Shown here in pieces: positions 6,350 through 10,413 of a stretch of DNA of 10,413 bases (positions are counted from its first letter, which is position 1; each line of letters opens with the position of its first letter). Under the pieces are notes generated by a model. The model was not told where the DNA came from and did no database searches. It saw nothing but the letters and a program-made list of their open reading frames with translations. Source of the DNA: an uncultured Collinsella sp. GTDB lineage: Bacteria > Actinomycetota > Coriobacteriia > Coriobacteriales > Coriobacteriaceae. The DNA is taken from assembly GCA_900757705.1 (NCBI GenBank), contig CAAEOW010000112.1, forward strand, positions 1 to 10,413, in the 5' to 3' direction. Position numbers and translations under genes: made by a program.

Positions 6350-6417
6350 ATGAGAGTGGATAATCTCCCGTTTTTGGCCTATACCAGCGCTAAAAGTGGG
6401 AGATTATCCACTCTCAT
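6350..6417. repeat. Long perfect inverted repeat forming a stem of about 26 pairs
   Basis: ATGAGAGTGGATAATCTCCC (6350-6369) is the exact reverse complement of 6398-6417. The stem continues inward with two G-U pairs and TTTT (6372-6375) against AAAA (6392-6395). The remaining loop is about 16 bases, where GGC may pair with GCT. Both outer arms start with ATG, so both strands read MRVDNLP at the boundary. No U-tract follows either arm. It is much longer than a normal terminator, and could be a dispersed repeat, a MITE relic or a structured regulatory element. Confidence 0.75.
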
Positions 6418-6565
6418 CGAGCAAGTGTCCGAAAATCCGCCCTCATTCCTTCTTAGGGCCCTCCGTCCCCGAGGTATCGTGGCTCGTCTGCCGAATGATT
6501 GATGCGGGCGCTCTGCGGCCATGTCACACTCAGAGGTGGCCTGACCCAACTTGGAAGGAGCCTCC

Positions 6566-7210
6566 ATGAGCCTTGACAACGTAACCCTGCGCGCCGCCAC
6601 GCTCGATGACCTGGCCGGCATCGCCGCCATCTACAACCAGCTTTGGTGCAACACGCTGCGCAACCGCGGCGACGTCGAAGCTGCCGATTTCTGCGCGCGC
6701 TTTAACATCGCCATGCAGCTGCAGCGCTCCCCCATCGCACTCGTCGCCGAGACCGAGGGCCGCATTATCGCCGCCTGCTGCATCGGCATCTTCGAGGACG
6801 GCAAGCCGCGCACCAATCCCACGTGGGAGCCCTGCTATAACGAGATGTTCGCCCAGGCAACCGAGATGGCAAAGACCGCCGATGCCAAGCTCGAGGGCTC
6901 GCTCTTTGGAGACAGCCGCGAAAAGGCCACAGCGGATCGCTTTGCCGCCACAGGCAACGAATATGCCCAGGGTCAGCTCAACTTGATTATCATTGTGCCT
7001 GAATGGCAGGGCAAGGGACTCGGCCGCGAGCTCATCGACCTTGCGCGCGCCGAGCTCGCCAAGGCAGGCTGCACCAAATTCTTCCTGATGAGCGACTGCA
7101 ACTCCGACTGGCAGTTTTACGAGCACCTCAACATGAAGCGCATCCTAGAGGACCACAGCCAAGACACCGGTGACGGATTTATCGTCTATATGTACGGAGG
7201 CACGCTCTAA
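6566..7210 (+). CDS. GNAT-family N-acetyltransferase
   Basis: The 214-residue soluble protein is predicted to transfer an acetyl group from acetyl-CoA to an amine; the substrate is not identifiable. The acetyl-CoA pyrophosphate loop is visible as PEWQGKGLGRELIDLA, with the Q-x-x-G-x-G core at residues 148-153. It is preceded by the beta-strand LNLIIIV and followed by FFLMSDCNSDWQFYEHLNMKR, the usual C-terminal GNAT strand and helix with its Phe-Tyr pair. The opening VTLRAATLDDLAGIAAIYN is a typical N-terminal strand and helix. An insert of about 60 residues (75-135) between the early strands and motif A is longer than in minimal GNATs and may form the acceptor pocket. The start is ATG 6566, with GGAAGGAG ending five bases upstream. 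It converges on the AlbA_2-type gene and appears to stand alone. Confidence 0.9.
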   Translation: MSLDNVTLRAATLDDLAGIAAIYNQLWCNTLRNRGDVEAADFCARFNIAMQLQRSPIALVAETEGRIIAACCIGIFEDGKPRTNPTWEPCYNEMFAQATEMAKTADAKLEGSLFGDSREKATADRFAATGNEYAQGQLNLIIIVPEWQGKGLGRELIDLARAELAKAGCTKFFLMSDCNSDWQFYEHLNMKRILEDHSQDTGDGFIVYMYGGTL

Positions 7211-7231
7211 GTACCCCTTCAATCAAGGTGC

Positions 7232-7281
7232 GCCGGGCACCCGGCCCTTGGCCTCTGCCCAGGAATAACCCAGGGGGCCGG
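7232..7281. terminator. Overlapping GC-rich dyads between convergent genes
   Basis: GCCGGG and CCCGGC (7232-7245) form a compact stem. Alternatively, CCGGCCC (7241-7247) pairs with GGGCCGG (7275-7281). Both lie in the 82-bp gap where the acetyltransferase and the AlbA_2-type gene converge, the expected site of a bidirectional terminator. Neither stem has a clear U-tract, so termination here may depend on other factors. Confidence 0.4.
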
Positions 7282-7292
7282 ACCGCCCGTCC

Positions 7293-8843
7293 CTAAACCT
7301 GCCCGACAGCGCGATATCTCGTCGCCCGAGCGCGCCCCTCTTTAACGAGTGCGCCTTCCTCAAGCAAACCGTTGATAACCCGCAGCGTCACGTCGCGCCC
7401 AGTTCCCAGAGCGTCCGAAGCATCCTGGCGCGTAAAACCGCGGGGCCGCTCAAGGGCAAAGCGAATCAAGGCGCGAGCGTATCCACCACGTCGCTCGTCC
7501 GAGACATCCTGTAGCATCGCGGACGCCTTGCACGCAACATCAAAGCCAAGCTTCTCCACGAGCTTGGCACGCGCCTCGTGGCCGCAGTCGCCATTCATCG
7601 ACACGTGCCCCTCTCGCTGCGCTCGCACGGATGCAAACGCCTGCGAAACATCGGGCGGCAGCGCCCCTTCCCGCTCGAGCTGCTCATAATCGCTGTAATC
7701 CCCACGCAAGTTGGGACCGCTATTGCCACGAGGCGTCAGATAGGAATTGCGCACGGCGTTGACGTTGGGCAGCGACAACCTAAACATTGCAGGGTAGGCG
7801 CAGACCTCGGGTTCCAACCCTTCCGCCTTATAGAGCGCACGAATCCCCTTGAGGCCCGTTCCAAACGCCTCAACCATCCCCAGACGCAAAAAGAGCAGTT
7901 GCAGCTTTGGATTCCGAGCGTCCGAGCCGCCCGCAAGCGCCTCCTCGACGCTGATGTGCTGCGGCCCTCCCGCATTGGTAAATTCAAGCGCCGTACGGCT
8001 CATCTTGATAAGAGACGCCACCGAAGATTCGTAGTCGCGATGGATAAACAGGTTCAGAATTCCCTCTCGAACAGCCTCGCGGGGATAGTCGTCCTTATCT
8101 ATGCGATCGAGCCTTCCCGGCACAAAGTACATACGCGTTGCGTTCGATATATTGAGGAACCGTTCGATATCCTCTATCTGCCTGAAGATCGAGCCCTCGC
8201 CATCCTGACGGTCGATAAACTCGGTATACGCATCGTCGTTGAAGAGGCCAGCGCGGACTGCAAAGGGGTTTTGGTCAGAGACTAGCAGTGCCAAATTGGT
8301 GTAAAAGCCCAGCTCATCGGTAAGGCCGAGATTCTTTTGAGAGGTTTGGTCAAACGTAATCTCCGCGCGCCTAAAGACCCGCTCGGCTTCAAAAAACGTC
8401 AAGCTCTGTTCATGAGAGCGCGCGGTCTCAAAATAATCGCCGTCGGTGCGCTTGATCATCGAGCGGATCTGGGCCATCTCGATGGGCACGTTGGCAGGAC
8501 CTAGGCGCCGATATACCCCGGCGGGAACAAATCCCTTCGAACACAGGCAGTACGGCTTATGAGGACCCGCTTCAACCTCGATTTTCACCAACGCCGCGCC
8601 ATCGATGTCCAATGCGGAGACCGTCGTGATTTCAGAAACGTCGGGATACACGCCATCGGTTATTGCATTAGAGCATTGAAGCATGGTGGCATCGATATCG
8701 TCCACGCCGATGATGCTGCCAAAATCGTCGATTCCGATATACAAGGTACCACCATTTGAATTGGCAAACGCCACCACAGCTTTGAGCAGCTTAGGGGTAA
8801 ATGTGCACTTGAACTCCACGGTCTCACTTTCAACAAGCTGCAT
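7293..8843 (-). CDS. AlbA_2 (Schlafen-like)/RecG-C-like predicted transcriptional regulator
   Basis: The 516-residue protein belongs to the group often annotated as ATP-binding or RecG-like transcriptional regulators; it lacks helicase motifs. Residues 4-130 are an AlbA_2 domain: ESETVEFKCTF, AFANSNGGTLYIGIDDFGSIIG, then GVYRRLGPANVPIEMAQI. Residues about 250-345 match the HATPase_c_4 type C-terminal module: YPREAVREGILNLFIHRDY, FTNAGGPQHISVEEALAGGSDARNPKL, and LGMVEAFGTGLKGI. A winged-helix segment closes the protein (about 453-512: GFTRQDASDALGTGRDVTLRVINGLLEEGALV). The middle stretch (375-450) is less conserved and may be a linker. ATG 8843 is preferred because GGGGG lies about five bases upstream; the in-frame ATG at 8858 precedes that site. 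The start is 20 bp from tandem operator-like repeats, pointing to autoregulation. The ligand and other targets are unknown. Confidence 0.85.
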   Translation of the reverse strand: MQLVESETVEFKCTFTPKLLKAVVAFANSNGGTLYIGIDDFGSIIGVDDIDATMLQCSNAITDGVYPDVSEITTVSALDIDGAALVKIEVEAGPHKPYCLCSKGFVPAGVYRRLGPANVPIEMAQIRSMIKRTDGDYFETARSHEQSLTFFEAERVFRRAEITFDQTSQKNLGLTDELGFYTNLALLVSDQNPFAVRAGLFNDDAYTEFIDRQDGEGSIFRQIEDIERFLNISNATRMYFVPGRLDRIDKDDYPREAVREGILNLFIHRDYESSVASLIKMSRTALEFTNAGGPQHISVEEALAGGSDARNPKLQLLFLRLGMVEAFGTGLKGIRALYKAEGLEPEVCAYPAMFRLSLPNVNAVRNSYLTPRGNSGPNLRGDYSDYEQLEREGALPPDVSQAFASVRAQREGHVSMNGDCGHEARAKLVEKLGFDVACKASAMLQDVSDERRGGYARALIRFALERPRGFTRQDASDALGTGRDVTLRVINGLLEEGALVKEGRARATRYRAVGQV

Positions 8844-8860
8844 GCTACCCCCTATCATCG

Positions 8861-8893
8861 ACTATCGACGATTCTAGACCAACTATCGACGAT
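8861..8893. repeat. Two tandem 12-bp repeats spaced 21 bp apart, candidate operators
   Basis: ACTATCGACGAT occurs at 8861-8872 and again at 8882-8893. The core ATCGACGAT is itself palindromic around its central base. The 21-bp period equals two turns of B-form DNA, so proteins bound to both copies would lie on the same face. A related CTATCATCGA sits just beyond at 8852-8861. The repeats overlay the promoter of the adjacent regulator gene, the usual layout of cooperative autorepression. Confidence 0.7.
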
Positions 8894-8899
8894 AAACAA
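8871..8899 (-). promoter_or_regulatory. Promoter of the AlbA_2-type regulator
   Basis: On the minus strand, TTGTTT (-35, 8894-8899) and TAGAAT (-10, 8871-8876) are separated by exactly 17 bp. Transcription would begin near 8864, leaving a leader of about 20 bases. One 12-bp operator-like repeat fills most of the spacer and the other overlaps the -10 and the start point, so a bound protein would block RNA polymerase. Confidence 0.7.
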
Positions 8900-8958
8900 G
8901 GCCCCTGGTACCCTCGCTCAGACCCGAGTGCCCGTGTGCAACGCTGCCCGCCGCACGC

Positions 8959-8992
8959 AAAAGGGCCCGCCAGCGTGTGCGCCAGCGGGCCC
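8959..8992 (-). terminator. Rho-independent terminator of the agmatine deiminase gene
   Basis: GGGCCCGC (8963-8970) pairs perfectly with GCGGGCCC (8985-8992). On the minus strand the stem is followed at once by TTTT (8959-8962). It lies about 40 bases beyond the agmatine deiminase stop codon and separates that gene from the downstream AlbA_2-type regulator, which has its own promoter. Confidence 0.8.
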
Positions 8993-9032
8993 CAGGTCAT
9001 ATCGACACTACCCCGTGTGCCTGCAACCGCCT

Positions 9033-10154
9033 CTACTTGCAGCGCGCCTTGGGCTGCTGTTGGGTGATGCAGTGGATGTTGCCGCCGCCGTAGATAACCT
9101 CGCGAGTCATGATACCGATGACTTCACGGTCCGGATAAGCAGCCTGGATATCCTTGAGCGCCTGGGCATCGTTGGGGTCGCCAAACTGTGGCACCAGCAC
9201 CGCCCCGTTGATGGGCAAGAAGTTGAGGTAGCTGGGCTCAAAGGCGTCCTCGGGAGTACGCGGCAGCACACCCTCGACCGGATCGATGGTCGATGCCTCC
9301 TCCTCGGTCATATATCCCGAGGTCGCAGGCATAATGACCTTGTGCACCTTAAGCTTGCAGCCCTTGGCATCGGTCGCCTCGGAGAGCGTCTTGAAGGCCT
9401 CCTGGCACTCCTTGTAGAACTTATGGTTGGGATCATCGGTCCACATGCAGCAGACCTCGCCGGGCGCACTAAAGCATGCGACGTCGTCCACGTGCCCGTT
9501 GGTCTCAAACGGGTCGATGCCATCCTTGATCCAAATGACCTTCTCGATGCCCAGGTACTCGGCAAGCTTCTCCTCGATCTGCTCCTTGGTGTACTGGGGG
9601 TTGCGGTCCTCATTGAGCAGGCACATCTCGGTGGTCACCACGGTGCCCTGGCCGTCGCAGTTAAACGAGCCGCCCTCGAGGATGTAATCCTCGGGACGAT
9701 AGCGGTTGACCTGCTCGAGCTGCGCCACCTGCAAGCCGATGCTCGCATCCTTGTCCCACGGGAAATACAGACCGTCGATAAAGCCGCCATACGCGTTAAA
9801 GTGGAAGTGCGAGAGTGCCACGTCGCCCTTGTCGTTGACAAGAAACGCCGGGCCGGGGTCGCGAATCCAGGAGTCGTTGTACTCCATATGAATCACGCGC
9901 ACGTTCTCAACGCCATCGAAAATCTCGCACACCGCAGGGAAATCCTCGGCATTGACACCAACGGTGATGGGCTGGAAGCGTGCAACGGTCTTAATAATCT
10001 CGGTAAAGACCTTTTGCGCCGGCTTGGCACCGCAGCGCCACACATCCGAACGATGCGGCCACAAAATCCAGGTGCGCTCCTGCTCCTCGTACTCGCCGGG
10101 CATGTAGAATCCGTCCTTCTTTGGCGTGGATTCACTCTCATAGATGGTCTTCAT
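9033..10154 (-). CDS. aguA: Agmatine deiminase (agmatine iminohydrolase)
   Basis: This cytoplasmic guanidine-modifying enzyme hydrolyses agmatine to N-carbamoylputrescine and ammonia, a step toward putrescine. The 373-residue length matches the family (about 365-380). Catalytic residues are in the right places and order: Asp99 in SWIRDPGPAF, His221 and Asp223 in NGHVDDVACF, and the nucleophile Cys362 in GGGNIHCITQQQP. EGGSFNCDGQGT near 160 and WILWPHRSDVWR near 29 are further family blocks. A peptidylarginine deiminase is less likely, because these are closer to agmatine-specific signatures. The start is ATG 10154, with AGGAG six bases upstream. No carbamoyltransferase, antiporter or N-carbamoylputrescine amidase gene is visible nearby, so the rest of the pathway must lie elsewhere or be absent. 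It is followed by its own terminator. Confidence 0.93.
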   Translation of the reverse strand: MKTIYESESTPKKDGFYMPGEYEEQERTWILWPHRSDVWRCGAKPAQKVFTEIIKTVARFQPITVGVNAEDFPAVCEIFDGVENVRVIHMEYNDSWIRDPGPAFLVNDKGDVALSHFHFNAYGGFIDGLYFPWDKDASIGLQVAQLEQVNRYRPEDYILEGGSFNCDGQGTVVTTEMCLLNEDRNPQYTKEQIEEKLAEYLGIEKVIWIKDGIDPFETNGHVDDVACFSAPGEVCCMWTDDPNHKFYKECQEAFKTLSEATDAKGCKLKVHKVIMPATSGYMTEEEASTIDPVEGVLPRTPEDAFEPSYLNFLPINGAVLVPQFGDPNDAQALKDIQAAYPDREVIGIMTREVIYGGGNIHCITQQQPKARCK

Positions 10155-10194
10155 TTCAAGCTCCTAAATCTCGGTGCTTTTGCTTGACGAGACC

Positions 10195-10223
10195 ATGATG
10201 CAGCCGTAGCCAGATGTCCTCAA
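10195..10223 (-). promoter_or_regulatory. Possible promoter of the agmatine deiminase gene
   Basis: On the minus strand, TTGAGG (10218-10223) and CATCAT (10195-10200) are 17 bp apart. Each matches the consensus at four of six positions. The implied start near 10188 gives a leader of about 34 bases. The -10 element is poor, so this is only the best candidate in the region. Confidence 0.35.
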
Positions 10224-10255
10224 TGGTCCCTCGAGCCCCTTTCAGCGACCGACGG

Positions 10256-10274
10256 GTTGATTTTCAATCTCAAC
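10256..10274. promoter_or_regulatory. GTTGA/TCAAC dyad resembling a metal-regulator box
   Basis: GTTGA and TCAAC bound an AT-rich centre (10258-10272, TGATTTTCAATCTCA). The TGA...TCA frame with an A/T-rich middle loosely resembles a Fur-type 7-1-7 box, but the inner arms are not fully symmetrical. It lies between the agmatine deiminase promoter and a possible rightward gene. Confidence 0.25.
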
Positions 10275-10292
10275 GCAACAGCCTGAACGGGC

Positions 10293-10322
10293 CCCGCGTT
10301 TCCGCAGCTAGCGCAACGCGGG
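10293..10322. other. CCCGCGTT/AACGCGGG hairpin in the right intergenic region
   Basis: Exact eight-base arms enclose a 14-base loop. A second dyad follows (CACCTG 10335-10340, CAGGTG 10359-10364). CGTTTCCGCAG occurs twice, at 10297-10307 and 10351-10361, once in each structure. No U-tract follows. The pair could be part of a structured leader for a rightward gene, but I match it to no known riboswitch. Confidence 0.4.
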
Positions 10323-10372
10323 AATAGCTCCCGGCACCTGACCGTCGCATCGTTTCCGCAGGTGGAGAGGCT

Positions 10373-10413
10373 ATGAAGGCCGGTGCCCCCATGCCGCCGC
10401 CGCATGCTCCGCC
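10373..10413 (+). CDS. Possible start of a rightward gene cut by the window edge
   Basis: ATG 10373 is preceded by GGTGGAGAGG (10361-10370), a good ribosome binding site at suitable spacing. The thirteen complete codons visible read MKAGAPMPPPHAP and stay open to the edge. The fragment is too short to identify, and a proline-rich opening is not diagnostic. If real, the gene is divergent from the agmatine deiminase gene and the intervening dyads lie in its upstream region. Confidence 0.35.
   Translation, partial: MKAGAPMPPPHAP

Larger units (their letters stand above)
6200..6565. other. Gene-free divergent region between the LuxR and GNAT genes
   Basis: This 366-bp gap separates the leftward LuxR gene from the rightward acetyltransferase. 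It holds the nested dyad, the long hairpin described separately, and a third dyad: GGGGTGG (6298-6304) with CCACCCC (6319-6325). On the minus strand that third stem is followed by the U-rich TCCTTTCTTT, resembling a leftward terminator, although no gene reads leftward into it. Downstream of 6421 I see no strong sigma70-type promoter for the acetyltransferase. A GGCCA/TGGCC dyad spans about 6518-6542. Confidence 0.6.

Noticed and set aside
6218..6502. Plus-strand frame of 94 codons between the LuxR and GNAT genes
   Set aside because: It reads straight through two inverted repeats. There is no family resemblance and no ribosome binding site at its start.
8928..10187. Open frame of 419 codons on the plus strand across the agmatine deiminase
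   Set aside because: It is the antisense of a confidently identified enzyme, and it also reads through that gene's terminator.
10224..10372. SRP RNA or a known riboswitch on either strand
   Set aside because: The minus strand contains GGTCAGGT, as SRP RNA does, but the conserved GGAAGGAAGCAGCC-type loop is absent. I recognised no conserved riboswitch core.
10220..10405. Minus-strand frame of 61 codons at the right edge
   Set aside because: It has no ribosome binding site or recognisable composition, and it spans dyads that suit a non-coding region better.
1..10413. CRISPR array, tRNA, rRNA or a classical defence system
   Set aside because: No regularly spaced short direct repeats, tRNA-like folds or rRNA sequences were seen. 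The AlbA_2-type protein alone is not evidence of a defence system.

Overview
The window is high-GC bacterial DNA with seven confident protein genes. Gene content suggests an actinobacterial gut commensal of the class Coriobacteriia, perhaps a Collinsella-like genome. This placement is an inference from three things: a Tat-secreted lipoprotein enzyme next to a multi-span membrane LuxR regulator, a type I DAHP synthase, and a lone agmatine deiminase. No taxonomic marker gene is present.

Region by region. (1) 5-1484 is a nearly complete IS256-family insertion sequence: matching terminal inverted repeats, subterminal palindromes and an intact DDE transposase. (2) 1485-1952 has no gene. It holds an AT-rich 238-bp block bounded by perfect 35-bp inverted repeats (1510-1747), two small hairpins, and a good sigma70-type promoter for the next gene. 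(3) 1953-2984 encodes an AroF/AroG-type DAHP synthase, the first step of aromatic amino-acid synthesis. (4) 3012-3140 is a remnant of a LuxR-type helix-turn-helix with no start codon. (5) 3296-5098 (minus) is a Tat-signal lipoprotein amidohydrolase of the YtcJ-like family, followed by its terminator. Immediately upstream on the same strand is a membrane-anchored LuxR regulator (5237-6199). Together they look like a sensor/secreted-enzyme module. (6) 6200-6565 has no gene but carries two striking inverted repeats, a nested 50-bp dyad and a stem of about 26 bp. (7) 6566-7210 is a GNAT acetyltransferase. It converges on an AlbA_2/RecG-C-like regulator (7293-8843, minus), whose promoter is overlaid by tandem 12-bp repeats spaced exactly 21 bp apart. 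(8) 9033-10154 (minus) is agmatine deiminase with its own terminator. (9) The right edge, 10155-10413, has dyads and perhaps the first codons of a rightward gene.

How the genes relate. The LuxR regulator probably controls the downstream secreted amidohydrolase, since the two are co-oriented and separated by dyad-containing DNA. The AlbA_2-type regulator probably autoregulates from the repeats over its promoter. The DAHP synthase, acetyltransferase and agmatine deiminase look like single-gene transcription units. The most unusual material is non-coding: several long or exact inverted repeats that look like dispersed elements or regulatory sites. No classical defence system, CRISPR array, tRNA or rRNA was seen.
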